A stretch of DNA of 64,000 nt from Vibrio neptunius (GTDB lineage: Bacteria; Pseudomonadota; Gammaproteobacteria; Enterobacterales; Vibrionaceae). A program made the position numbers and the translations under genes. Where the stretch lies: NCBI GenBank assembly GCA_019339365.1, contig CP079859.1:1984001-2048000 (forward strand). Direction: 5' to 3'. The notes beneath the pieces were generated by a model. It had not been told where the DNA came from. It searched no databases and saw nothing but the letters and a program-made list of their open reading frames with translations. Of this stretch, positions 55,701-64,000 are shown one piece after another; position 1 is the stretch's first letter; every line of letters starts with the position of its first letter.

Positions 55701-58700
55701 GGTTAATTTCAGACGACAGTTCGCAACAGCTGGCAAGTGAGATTTGCCCGCGAGATAACATCATTGCGTATTCTGAAATCGACCTTCAGCAACCTCTTTT
55801 AAATCGTCCTGAAATTTTAGAAGAGCAGCTGGCGTATGTGATCTATACCTCGGGCTCTACGGGCAAACCTAAAGGTGTGTGTGTTTCTCATTCAGGTCTG
55901 AGTATGCACGTTCAAACTATTGGCCAACGATATGGTATGACACCACAAGACGTCGAGCTGCACTTTGCTTCAATCAGTTTTGATGGTGCCGTTGAGAGAT
56001 GGACTGTCCCTCTAGCCTTCGGCTCAAAACTGGTGATTCGAGACCAGCAGCTTTGGAGTGCACAAGAAACATGTGAAGTGCTTGAGCGTGAAGCCGTGAC
56101 CATCGCCTGCTTCCCGCCAAGCTATGTTGGACCACTGCTTGAATGGATTGAGGTTGAACAGCCAACATTAGCCGTACGTTCTTGGACTCTGGGCGGTGAA
56201 GCCTTTACACGAGAGACCTATTTCAAGCTTCAGCAGGTACTGAATCCGAAGCGTATTATCAATGGATACGGCCCAACGGAAACTGTCGTGACGCCAATGA
56301 TCTGGCAGGCTTATCCTGAAACGTCGCTAGAAAGTGCTTATGCGCCTATCGGTACTGCTGTCGGTGCACGTAGTCTCTATGTATTGGACAGCGACCTTCG
56401 TCCGGTTCCATCTGGTGTTAGTGGCGAATTGTACATTGGTGAAGAAGTTGGCTTAGCTCGCGGTTATCTTGATCGTCCAGACTTAACGGCCGAACGTTTC
56501 GTTCCAGACCCATTCGCAAACAATGGAGAGCGAATGTATCGCACTGGCGACTTAGTGCGCTGGCGCGAAGATGGCGTGATGGAGTATCTGGGTCGGGCAG
56601 ATGACCAAATAAAAATTCGCGGCTTCCGTGTCGAATTAGGTGAAATCGAGTCACGATTACAGAGTATCAGTGGCAGTAAACTGAGTGCTGTGACCGCCTT
56701 TGAAGGTTCAGCTGGAAAGTACTTGGTCGGCTACGTAGAAGGTCAGGCTGACCTAATAAACGGCGATGATATTCTCGCTCAAATGGCGAAAGCACTGCCT
56801 GACTATATGGTGCCTTCACAGCTTGTGGTTATGGAGTCGATGCCGTTGACGCCAGCAAGTAAAGTCGACAAGAAAAAACTGCCGCAGCCTGCTCATCATG
56901 TTCAGCACAAAGCCTATCAAGCGCCAGAAGGTGAGATTGAGCTGCTTCTTGCACAAGAATGGCAAGCCTTGTTTGGCCTAGAGAAGGTGAGTCGTAATGA
57001 TGATTTCTTCGCTCTGGGTGGTCAGTCATTGCTCGCAACACAGCTCGTTGGACGTTTGCAGCAAAAACATCAGATTCGTCTTTTACTTCAGAGTGTTTTT
57101 GATTCTTCAAGACTAGATGTGATGGCAACTCAGTGTACATCACTCAAAGAACCCGCAGTTACTATCAAACCAGTGCCTCGCATGGAAACCATGCCAGTGA
57201 GTGCTTCGCAGAAGCGTTTATGGTTTGTTCAACAGCTGATGCCTGAAAGCTCTGCGTATCACATGCCACTTGGCCTTAAGTTAAAAGGCGAAGTGAATAG
57301 AGAGTGGTTAGAGCATTCGTTGCGCACTGTGATAGGCCGCCATGAAGCTCTGCGTACCAGCTTCGTGCAAGTAGATGGTGAGCTGATGCAGTCTATCCAT
57401 TCTGATGACGATGTAAGTCAATTCGCATTAGAAGAATACTCAGCTGATGAGTTCTCCGACCTAGAGGCTCAGCGCCTCAACTGGATCGGTGAAACCTTTG
57501 ATTTGTCATCGCCTTCATTATTGAGAGCATACTTAATCAAGCATTCAGAACAGGAATTTGAGTTACTTCTGGTTGTCCATCACATCGTCTCTGATGGCAT
57601 TTCGATTCAAAACCTAATGCGAGAGCTGTCGGCTGTTTATTCGTCGTACAGTCATTCTGGACACTTTGAGTCAAGCGTAGAGACTGTCGCGCTGGATTAC
57701 GCCGATTACGCTAGCTGGCAGCAAGAGTGGTTAAAGTCAGATAATGCCAAAGAATCACTGTCATGGTGGAAAGCGGCGTTAGCGAAAGATATTGAGCCGC
57801 TTGTTCTCCATAGCGATGTCGCGAGAGACCAGCTCGAAACTACCGGTCAGCGCCATCATTTTACTCTGACCAAGCAGCAGGTCAACGCGATTGAGACTCT
57901 TGCTGCACAAAGCGCAACTACTCCGTTTAGCGTTATGTTAAGCCTGTGGCACTTGTTGCTACACAAGTATTCTGGGCGTGATGAAATTCGAGTTGGTATC
58001 CCTGTCGCAGGCAGAACACAGCCAGATACTCAGCAGATGCAAGGTTGCTTCATCAACAATTTGGTGATCCCTGCGCAGCTCGACGCGGCAATGAGTTATG
58101 ACAATCTGCTCCATGAGATAAAGCGTTTTACCGAGCAGGCGTTGACCCATCAGGATGTGCCATTTGAAGTATTGGTAGAGTCACTTGGTGTGACGGGTAA
58201 TTTGCAGCACCATCCGTTGTATCAGACGAGTTTCAACTTCCAACGTATTGAGCGCTCAATTCTCGCTGAATGGGGAGGATTACAAGCACAAGCGTTTGAT
58301 CCGGGCGTGGTCGCGGCTCAGTTAGAGTTGAGCTTAGATGTTCAGGCCTATGATGACGGCGAATGGAGTGGTTTTGTTAACTATGCAGCACCAGTATTCG
58401 ATCAAACGTTTGTCGAAACGTTACTTGGTCACTGGCTCAAGCTGCTTGAACAAGTTGCATTGAATCCTAACGCGATGCTGTCTGAACTCAAGTTGGTTGA
58501 TTCTGACGAGTTCGCACAAATTGAAGCATTCAACGGGACGAAGAAATTTTGGGGTGAAATGCTTCCTCCACCAGTCGCTGTTGAAGCTCAAGCAAAGCGC
58601 ACACCTGAGGCGATTGCTTTGTCCATGGGTCAGCAGTCAATGACTTACGCTGAATTCGACAGCAAAGTGAATCAGTTGGCTCAGTGGCTACGCCAACAAG

Positions 58701-60412
58701 GTGTGGGTGAAGAAACCAGAGTCGGCCTTGGTTTACCACGCTCGTTTGAACTAGTGATTGGCTTACACGCGATTACTCGTGCCGGTGGTGCTTATGTGCC
58801 ATTAGACCCAAGTTATCCAGCAGAACGTTTGAATTACATTCTTGAGTCTGCGGACGTATCCATCTTGCTGACCGATAGTGAGACCTTGCCACATTGGCCG
58901 GAAAACCCTCAATGCCAGTATGTGGCGTTAAATCAGGCTGAGATCTTAAAGCAAATCAACGAGCAGAGCAGTGTGGCTCCAGTGGTAAATTGGCAGGCTG
59001 AACAGTCACTGTATGTCATCTTTACTTCCGGTTCTACAGGGTTACCAAAAGGCGTGGTAAATACCCAGTCGGCACTGCACAACCGCTTGGCTTGGATGCA
59101 AAACGAGTATCAGTTAGATGCCAGTGATTGTGTTCTCCAGAAAACACCTTTTAGCTTTGATGTCTCTGTATGGGAGTTCTTCTGGCCGCTTATGTACGGT
59201 GCAAGACTAGCGATTGCTGAGCCAGATCACCACCGACAACCTGAGCTATTGCATAACACCATTCGAGAGCAGGGCGTAACGACGATCCATTTCGTTCCTT
59301 CAATGCTTCATGCTTTTGAAAGTGAGACGGATATTAGAGAGTGCAGCAGCCTGCGCCGTATTATTTGTAGCGGTGAAGCTTTACCTGCTGAGTTGACTGA
59401 AAAAGTGTTGACGGGCGCGCCAGATTGCCAGCTGCATAATCTCTATGGCCCGACTGAAGCGGCTATCGATGTAACTTACTGGCAATGTGAATTGCCTGTC
59501 GGTAAGCGCATCCCGATTGGTCATGCGATTAGCAACACTCAACTTCATGTATTGGATGATTGTTGGAATCCAGTCCCAGTCGGTGTCCCAGGTGAGCTAT
59601 ACCTTGCTGGTGATGGTCTCGCGCGTGAGTACCTATCCAGACCGGACTTGACAGCCGATCGCTTTGTGCCAAATCCGTTTGCCACTACTGCATCAGGAAA
59701 GCAAGATGGAAACATTGGTTCTCGTATGTATCGTACGGGTGACCAGGTGGTTCGCATGCCAGATGGCAGGCTTGAATATCTGGGCCGATTGGATCATCAG
59801 GTAAAAATTCGTGGACTTCGTATTGAGCTGGAAGAAATTGAAAATATTCTCAATCAACATGATGACGTCGATGAGTCTGCAGTCATAGCTTATGAGCATC
59901 AAACAGGCACGCAGCTTGTTGCCTACGTGGTGTGTGGTGAGTGGAATTCAGAAAAAGAAACCGCTGTTAAAGCGCACTTGAATGATCATCTTCCAGACTA
60001 CATGGTTCCTGCAATCTACGTTGCACTGGATGACATGCCTCTTTCACCCAATGGCAAGCGTGACCGCAAAGCGCTGCCTTCTCCAGAGTGGAGTCAGGTG
60101 GAATATCGCGCCCCAGAGAGTGAATTGGAAATTTGGTTTGCCAATACATGGCAGCAAGTCCTTGGCTCAGAAAAAGTCGGCTTAGACGATAACTTCTTTG
60201 CGCTTGGAGGCCATTCTCTGTTGGCTACACGTATCGTCGCTCAAGCGCAAAAAGACCTCGACTTAGCGATTTCATTAAAAGACTTCTTTGCCGCTGGGAC
60301 GCTACAGGCGTTAACGGATGCACTTCAGTCTCAGTATCAGGCAAACAATGAACAAGAACAGGATGAAATCGACGCCATGGCAGCACTAATGGACGAGTTG
60401 GAATTGTTATGA
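52682..60412 (+). CDS. NRPS: E - C-A(basic residue)-PCP - C-A(Ser)-PCP
   Basis: The 2576-residue frame starts with an epimerisation domain (HHLVIDALSW at 127; VNWHTALFP, NFLGRA). Next come C (HHILMDG at 583), A (TSGSTGKPKG at 1056, Asp1101) with the same D-G-E-C-T-G-G-V-T-K code, PCP (Ser1449), C (HHIVSDG at 1633), A (TSGSTGLPKG at 2115, Asp2160) and PCP (Ser2512). The last A domain reads D-V-W-H-I-S-L-I-D-K, close to the EntF serine code. The GTG start overlaps the previous frame by 44 bases. Removing one A at 52687-52690 fuses the two frames as SGKVSLLPMQKRF, placing E directly after its carrier domain, so one protein of about 3,630 residues is likelier. Confidence 0.93.
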   Translation: MAKVSLLPMQKRFIENYLDKNGHLELCNQYAKLNLPAPVNADAIVRALKQVVQHHDSLRLCFEAPNTTASDEAQYLAEYVTSADFAFHLYAEQIDIDAVQRAINPAVGKQLSVGLNVETGEMQVAVHHLVIDALSWPVLIQDLLGRYQQEMGVESYAFASKTHHQADWYEALENLHIGHKQSEFWIAQRAEPAFPERTDKESESNGIHKHSYHLTKELAEPLLASTQAFARMSKEQTLMALSALSVKEITSASEIIVHRESHGRFSESFGLDLSRSVNWHTALFPQKIVLSDGISELLASVKDGSHAITDGGLSYSAGVVQQQWQYQDNVDVLFNFLGRAAQADVRGVELGEFGLWRPEDAKADAAIVLNISETDDGFDVDLEFSLSALSESECDAYVHHLESAIKAVTEHCTSNSAVLTQADAPNTNLSLVTLSHVSGSTHQLPNQILPLSTLQQGLYFHAQLSQDTSTYVNQITLPISGADAAQLEEGWKALMKRHSILRSTLHQVEGQAHLYIWDDLPITSRVFDGREEVGFELESYKRSLIEQGFELEQDASAQQLKPLWRVDLVTTGDNEIACIFTIHHILMDGWSTGVLLSELFAHYQNMSLPVVSHDFADYLEWVVQQEPESAQEYWRGYLNGVEAPTILVEQYGSNTDKLGHVRHNVDFSAEVLSGWQSQLKSSGITLNTLIQGAWLLTLQRYTGQSQPVFGNTVAGRPSSLANSEAMVGLFINTLPVTSMVDWQARTNQWLADIQEQASAQREFSHVSLSEVQAQSPLAGENLFDSLVVFENYPLDESLFSETGLKIGEPDSYEFTHYPLTLAVLPGESLRIVFAYDSAKFSQSDIDALSATTSHYLDQLVDKLTQNLSDIGVLDAEQQSRLSGHVKASEPWAYNPFTELLKEQVLAQPDSEALVANPLGSMALSTNGSERLALTYQQLDNFSDGVAAELIARGIQRDQRVGVMFARGADMLVAMIGVLKAGAAFLPLDPSYPQDRLAYMVEDSDAQWLISDDSSQQLASEICPRDNIIAYSEIDLQQPLLNRPEILEEQLAYVIYTSGSTGKPKGVCVSHSGLSMHVQTIGQRYGMTPQDVELHFASISFDGAVERWTVPLAFGSKLVIRDQQLWSAQETCEVLEREAVTIACFPPSYVGPLLEWIEVEQPTLAVRSWTLGGEAFTRETYFKLQQVLNPKRIINGYGPTETVVTPMIWQAYPETSLESAYAPIGTAVGARSLYVLDSDLRPVPSGVSGELYIGEEVGLARGYLDRPDLTAERFVPDPFANNGERMYRTGDLVRWREDGVMEYLGRADDQIKIRGFRVELGEIESRLQSISGSKLSAVTAFEGSAGKYLVGYVEGQADLINGDDILAQMAKALPDYMVPSQLVVMESMPLTPASKVDKKKLPQPAHHVQHKAYQAPEGEIELLLAQEWQALFGLEKVSRNDDFFALGGQSLLATQLVGRLQQKHQIRLLLQSVFDSSRLDVMATQCTSLKEPAVTIKPVPRMETMPVSASQKRLWFVQQLMPESSAYHMPLGLKLKGEVNREWLEHSLRTVIGRHEALRTSFVQVDGELMQSIHSDDDVSQFALEEYSADEFSDLEAQRLNWIGETFDLSSPSLLRAYLIKHSEQEFELLLVVHHIVSDGISIQNLMRELSAVYSSYSHSGHFESSVETVALDYADYASWQQEWLKSDNAKESLSWWKAALAKDIEPLVLHSDVARDQLETTGQRHHFTLTKQQVNAIETLAAQSATTPFSVMLSLWHLLLHKYSGRDEIRVGIPVAGRTQPDTQQMQGCFINNLVIPAQLDAAMSYDNLLHEIKRFTEQALTHQDVPFEVLVESLGVTGNLQHHPLYQTSFNFQRIERSILAEWGGLQAQAFDPGVVAAQLELSLDVQAYDDGEWSGFVNYAAPVFDQTFVETLLGHWLKLLEQVALNPNAMLSELKLVDSDEFAQIEAFNGTKKFWGEMLPPPVAVEAQAKRTPEAIALSMGQQSMTYAEFDSKVNQLAQWLRQQGVGEETRVGLGLPRSFELVIGLHAITRAGGAYVPLDPSYPAERLNYILESADVSILLTDSETLPHWPENPQCQYVALNQAEILKQINEQSSVAPVVNWQAEQSLYVIFTSGSTGLPKGVVNTQSALHNRLAWMQNEYQLDASDCVLQKTPFSFDVSVWEFFWPLMYGARLAIAEPDHHRQPELLHNTIREQGVTTIHFVPSMLHAFESETDIRECSSLRRIICSGEALPAELTEKVLTGAPDCQLHNLYGPTEAAIDVTYWQCELPVGKRIPIGHAISNTQLHVLDDCWNPVPVGVPGELYLAGDGLAREYLSRPDLTADRFVPNPFATTASGKQDGNIGSRMYRTGDQVVRMPDGRLEYLGRLDHQVKIRGLRIELEEIENILNQHDDVDESAVIAYEHQTGTQLVAYVVCGEWNSEKETAVKAHLNDHLPDYMVPAIYVALDDMPLSPNGKRDRKALPSPEWSQVEYRAPESELEIWFANTWQQVLGSEKVGLDDNFFALGGHSLLATRIVAQAQKDLDLAISLKDFFAAGTLQALTDALQSQYQANNEQEQDEIDAMAALMDELELL

Positions 60413-63400
60413 CCCAAGAATCAAATTCAAAAGCACAACAAAAACCAAAAATAGACAAATTTGCATTAGCAAAACGTTTTCTAAACCTTGGCGAGCAAGA
60501 GCAGGCAAAATTTATCGCTCTGCTTGACGCCAAAGGAATGAGCTTTGAAAAGCTACCGATTGTCTCAGCAGAAGAGGTGCGTGATGCGCCTCTTTCTCCG
60601 GCGCAGAAACGACTTTGGGACATCTACCAGCTTGATGCTGGTAATAGTGCTTACCATATCAGTGGTGGTTTTGAGCTCACTGGTGATCTCTCTACCGACA
60701 AAATGGAACTGGCGCTTGCTGAAGTCATGAGCAAGCACCACGCTTTGAGAACACGCTTTGTTGTTTCGGACCAAGGTGAGCCGAGACAACATGTTGACCA
60801 GCACTGTATTGCTCACGTTGAGCATAAAGATGCTAGGCACTTAACGGAAAGTCAGCTGGGCGAATGGACAGCGGAATTTATCGCTAAGCCGTTTGATTTG
60901 CTTCATGAGATGCCAGTGCGAATGGCGTGTATTCGTGCATCTGAAGGCAAAACCCATGTGATCATCGTGATGCACCATATTGTGTCTGACGGCTGGTCTA
61001 TTGGATTGTTTATGCGGGACTTGGTCACCGCCTATCAGGGTGAGTCTCTAGAGTCATTGAGTATCCAGTACAGTGACTTTTCCGTCTGGCAGGACGCACT
61101 ACTAAAAGCGGGCAAAGGGGACGAGGATCTTCAATTCTGGCAGCAAGAGCTGGGTGAGAAGCAGCCGCAAAAACTGTTTGAGTGGACGGGCGATATTGCA
61201 CCTAATCAGCGTCGAGAAGCACAGCAGGTAAGCCTAAAATTTGACGGTAATGTTTCTGAACGCATTGCACGCCTTGCAAGGCAAAATAACGTCACCACTT
61301 CGAGCTTTTGGCTAGCCATTTGGCAGGCAGCGCTGTTCAAGTTGACAGGACGTAACGATATCAACATTGGTATGCCAATGGCTAATCGCGCCCGACCCGA
61401 AGTGTCTGACGTTATTGGCTTTTTCGTAAACACTAATGTGGTTGCGCAAGACGTAAAACCTGATCAGAGCTTTGGTCAAATCATGACTAAATCTCACAGC
61501 AAAGTGCTGGAGATTCAGCAACATCAGCTATTGCCGTTTGATCGTGTGGTTTCTTCATTGTTGGCGGAGAGGTTGGTTGGCGAAACGCCTTACTTTCAAG
61601 TGTTGTTTAATCATCAGGTCAATCAAACCGAGTCGGTCGAGTTTGCCCCGGGTGTGGCGGCAAAGCCGCTGGCGCTTAAAGGCAACTTCGCATTGTTTGA
61701 TGTCGCTTTGGATGTGTTGGAATCTTCGAGCGGTACTCAGGTAACGCTGACTTACGCAAAAGATCGTATCGACCCCGAGATGATGGCTTCGCTTACTCGC
61801 ACTCTTAACCTGTTGGTCTCACAAGCAGAAGAAAACCTGAATACACCATTGGCTGCGCTTAACTCACTGAATGAGGCTCAACTCGCCAGATTATCGCAAC
61901 TATCGCAGCCAGAAGGTGAGTGGCGATATCAACCCGTCACTGAGTTGTTCGACCTTCAGGGTATTGAGCAACCGTCAGCCATTGCACTAAAACACGGCCA
62001 GCAAAGTGTTACGTTCAAACACCTGGAAGAAAAATCGAACCAGTTGGCGAACCAGTTGATAGAGCAGGGTGTCGTTCGCGATCACGCTGTGGGTGTTCTT
62101 TTTGAGCGCGGCAACGATATGATCATAGCGATGATCGCCATCATGAAGGCAGGTGGGGCGTTTCTACCGCTTGATCCTGATTATCCGACTGACCGACTGG
62201 CTTACATGATCGAGGATTCTGCTGCGAGTCTAGTAATCAGTGATCAATCATTGCGCTCACGTTGGGAAGAGATTGATTCACACGTCCTCTCACATTCGGA
62301 TCAGGCGGCTTCAGTTTCACCGCTTTATATGGATGCGCTAGATTGGCAAGGGCTTTCAAAAGCCAAGCCAAAAGTAAAACTCTTGCCAGAGCAGTTGGCT
62401 TACATCATCTACACATCAGGGTCGACGGGTAAACCTAAAGGTGTCGCGATTGCCCACGATGGCCTGAGTATGCATGTCCAGACGATTGGAGCTCAGTATG
62501 GGATGACACAAGATGACGTTGAACTCCACTTTGCGTCAATCAGTTTTGATGGGGCGGTAGAACGCTGGACAGTGCCTTTGGCGTTTGGTTCTCGCTTGGT
62601 GATTCGCGATCAGCAACTGTGGAGTGCGGAGAAGACCTGTGAAGTGCTCAAGCAGGAAGGGATTACGATAGCCTGTTTCCCTCCAAGTTATGTCGGGCCT
62701 TTATTGGACTGGATTGAGACGACTCAGCCTAAGTTGAATGTACGTTCTTGGACTTTGGGTGGTGAAGCCTTTACTCGTGAAACCTATGATCGCCTGCAAT
62801 CTGTTGTAAACCCACCACGTATTATCAACGGCTATGGGCCGACGGAAACCGTGGTGACACCAATGATATGGCGTGCTTACCCACACGATAAGCTGACCAG
62901 TGCCTATGCACCTATCGGTCAGCCTGTTGGGGCTCGTAGACTTTATGTGTTAGATGGTTTGCTTAACCAAGTTGCCGAAGGCGCAGTCGGGGAGTTGTAC
63001 ATTGGTGAAGAAGTCGGCCTCGCACGTGGGTATCTGGGTAAGCCGGATATGACCTCAGAACGATTTATGCCAGATCCATTTACCAATAATGGCGAGCGTA
63101 TGTATCGCACTGGTGATTTAGTTCGTTGGCGAGAAGATGGTGTCATGGAGTATTTTGGCCGTGTTGATCAACAGATAAAAATCCGTGGATTCAGAATCGA
63201 GCTGGGTGAGATCGAATCAAGGCTTCAGCAAATATCCGGTGTCGAGACTTGTGTGGTTGCGGCGCATCGTCACGGTTCTATGACCCACCTTGTGGGGTAT
63301 CTGCATGGCGCTGATGCAAACAAGGCTGATAGCGTTTCGATATTATCTGAGCTCGCTGAGCACCTGCCTGAGTATATGGTGCCAGCGCATCTTGTGGTGC

Positions 63401-64000
63401 TAGATGAATTGCCGTTAACTCCAGCAGGTAAGGTAGATAGAAAAGCGCTGCCGGAACCAGAATTCAAATCTGAGCTGTCGCAAGGTTTGCCACCGGAGGG
63501 TGAGAAAGAAACTCTCCTTGCGGAGATTTGGCAAGAGCTACTGGGTATTAATTCTGTCAGCCGAGAAGATAGCTTCTTTGCGTTAGGTGGGGATTCTATA
63601 TTAAGCCTCCAGCTGGTGAGTAAATTAAAACTGGCAGGTCTCAACGTATCTCCAAAACAAGTATTCCAAGCGCCAGTATTGAGCGAGTTAGCACAAGTAC
63701 TTGAAGCAGCAGTTGAGCAAGAGCAAAGAGAGTTACCAAAACAACCATTTGGTCTGATGCCAATTCAGGCTCATTTCATGGCGCAAAACTTTGCTCAGCC
63801 AAATCACTGGAACCAGCACGTGTGCGTTGAGTTGAAGCAGGATATGGATATTCAGGCACTGGATATTGCGCTCAAAGTGTTAATTGAGCACCATCCCGCG
63901 TTGAGATTGTCGTTTTCTCAAACTGAAGGTAAATGGCAGCAGCAATACGTTGAACATGTTTTCCATGATCTTCTATGGAAGACTCAGCTAAATAGCTTAG
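60409..64000 (+). CDS. NRPS: C - A(basic residue) - PCP - E (runs off the window)
   Basis: The ATG overlaps the previous stop as ATGA. After an N-terminal helical lead (FALAKRFLNLGEQEQAKFI) come C (HHIVSDG at 189), A (TSGSTGKPKG at 669, Asp714) with the third D-G-E-C-T-G-G-V-T-K code, PCP (Ser1063 in LGGDSI) and the first part of an epimerisation domain (PFGLMPIQAHFMAQNFAQPN). At least 1197 residues are present. A thioesterase domain would be expected beyond the edge. This is the fourth residue of the predicted peptide. Confidence 0.93.
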   Translation, partial: MTQESNSKAQQKPKIDKFALAKRFLNLGEQEQAKFIALLDAKGMSFEKLPIVSAEEVRDAPLSPAQKRLWDIYQLDAGNSAYHISGGFELTGDLSTDKMELALAEVMSKHHALRTRFVVSDQGEPRQHVDQHCIAHVEHKDARHLTESQLGEWTAEFIAKPFDLLHEMPVRMACIRASEGKTHVIIVMHHIVSDGWSIGLFMRDLVTAYQGESLESLSIQYSDFSVWQDALLKAGKGDEDLQFWQQELGEKQPQKLFEWTGDIAPNQRREAQQVSLKFDGNVSERIARLARQNNVTTSSFWLAIWQAALFKLTGRNDINIGMPMANRARPEVSDVIGFFVNTNVVAQDVKPDQSFGQIMTKSHSKVLEIQQHQLLPFDRVVSSLLAERLVGETPYFQVLFNHQVNQTESVEFAPGVAAKPLALKGNFALFDVALDVLESSSGTQVTLTYAKDRIDPEMMASLTRTLNLLVSQAEENLNTPLAALNSLNEAQLARLSQLSQPEGEWRYQPVTELFDLQGIEQPSAIALKHGQQSVTFKHLEEKSNQLANQLIEQGVVRDHAVGVLFERGNDMIIAMIAIMKAGGAFLPLDPDYPTDRLAYMIEDSAASLVISDQSLRSRWEEIDSHVLSHSDQAASVSPLYMDALDWQGLSKAKPKVKLLPEQLAYIIYTSGSTGKPKGVAIAHDGLSMHVQTIGAQYGMTQDDVELHFASISFDGAVERWTVPLAFGSRLVIRDQQLWSAEKTCEVLKQEGITIACFPPSYVGPLLDWIETTQPKLNVRSWTLGGEAFTRETYDRLQSVVNPPRIINGYGPTETVVTPMIWRAYPHDKLTSAYAPIGQPVGARRLYVLDGLLNQVAEGAVGELYIGEEVGLARGYLGKPDMTSERFMPDPFTNNGERMYRTGDLVRWREDGVMEYFGRVDQQIKIRGFRIELGEIESRLQQISGVETCVVAAHRHGSMTHLVGYLHGADANKADSVSILSELAEHLPEYMVPAHLVVLDELPLTPAGKVDRKALPEPEFKSELSQGLPPEGEKETLLAEIWQELLGINSVSREDSFFALGGDSILSLQLVSKLKLAGLNVSPKQVFQAPVLSELAQVLEAAVEQEQRELPKQPFGLMPIQAHFMAQNFAQPNHWNQHVCVELKQDMDIQALDIALKVLIEHHPALRLSFSQTEGKWQQQYVEHVFHDLLWKTQLNSL

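Noticed and set aside
51352..62550. Near-identical A-domain stretches as evidence of a repeat or assembly error
   Set aside because: The three similar A domains differ at many synonymous and nonsynonymous positions, which fits module duplication in an NRPS rather than misassembly.
1..64000. Transposases, prophage genes, CRISPR arrays, tRNA or rRNA genes
   Set aside because: I looked for recognisable transposase or integrase text, regular repeats and tRNA-like cloverleafs and found none I could support.

Overview
This looks like chromosomal DNA of a marine gammaproteobacterium, almost certainly a Vibrio or close relative. The evidence is a TonB2-type operon with a TtpC-like subunit, an OmpV/MipA porin-like protein, a ToxR/TcpP-style membrane regulator pair, a DUF2986 gene, a LexA-controlled SulA-like gene and many AT-rich Fur-type boxes. 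No rRNA, tRNA, CRISPR array or intact insertion sequence was recognised.

Layout. 1-6.4 kb: LysR (partial), nucleotidyltransferase, frameshifted AraC regulator, DUF7709-like protein, purC, sulA with LexA box, EamA transporter, metallo-beta-lactamase-fold hydrolase. 6.5-14.1 kb: CpxRA-like two-component pair, a deleted TonB-dependent receptor remnant, then a Fur-boxed operon DUF3450-ttpC-exbB2-exbD2-tonB2-TPR. 14.1-25.5 kb: small hypothetical protein, CitA/CitB-type two-component system, two orphan solute-binding proteins, DUF2726 protein, diguanylate cyclase, NYN protein, DUF2986, msrPQ, phytochelatin-synthase-like enzyme, omptin protease. 25.5-30.2 kb: AT-rich accessory segment with an orphan terminator, a PIN-like fragment, a lipoprotein gene and an ibrA-ibrB pair. 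30.2-42.9 kb: aromatic amino acid permease, two-component system, ompV, DUF535, tnaA, MFS remnant and LysR, ToxR/ToxS-like pair, small TTG-start gene, cdaR and glycerate kinase. 42.9-64 kb: siderophore locus with phosphopantetheinyl transferase, divergent fhuC-fhuD-fhuB, then a Fur-boxed PvdE-like exporter, MbtH protein and three NRPS reading frames; the last runs off the window.

The NRPS order reads starter C-A(X)-PCP-E, C-A(X)-PCP, C-A(Ser)-PCP, C-A(X)-PCP-E. All three X adenylation domains share one specificity code (DGECTGGVTK) carrying the acidic Glu239 expected for a basic side chain. The order acyl-X-X-Ser-X is that of the amphibactin headgroup (acyl-hOrn-hOrn-Ser-hOrn), and the FhuBCD-like uptake genes and PvdE-like exporter fit a hydroxamate siderophore. 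The Fur-boxed TonB2 operon would energise such uptake. The ornithine hydroxylase, acetyltransferase, thioesterase and receptor are not in the window.

A second theme is frameshifts. At least nine genes are broken by single-base length differences, mostly in homopolymer runs: A/T runs are one base too long and G/C runs one base too short. The skewed pattern suggests sequencing error more than true decay, so these genes are annotated as full-length frames with the shift marked. True decay is clearer for the TonB receptor remnant and the MFS remnant.
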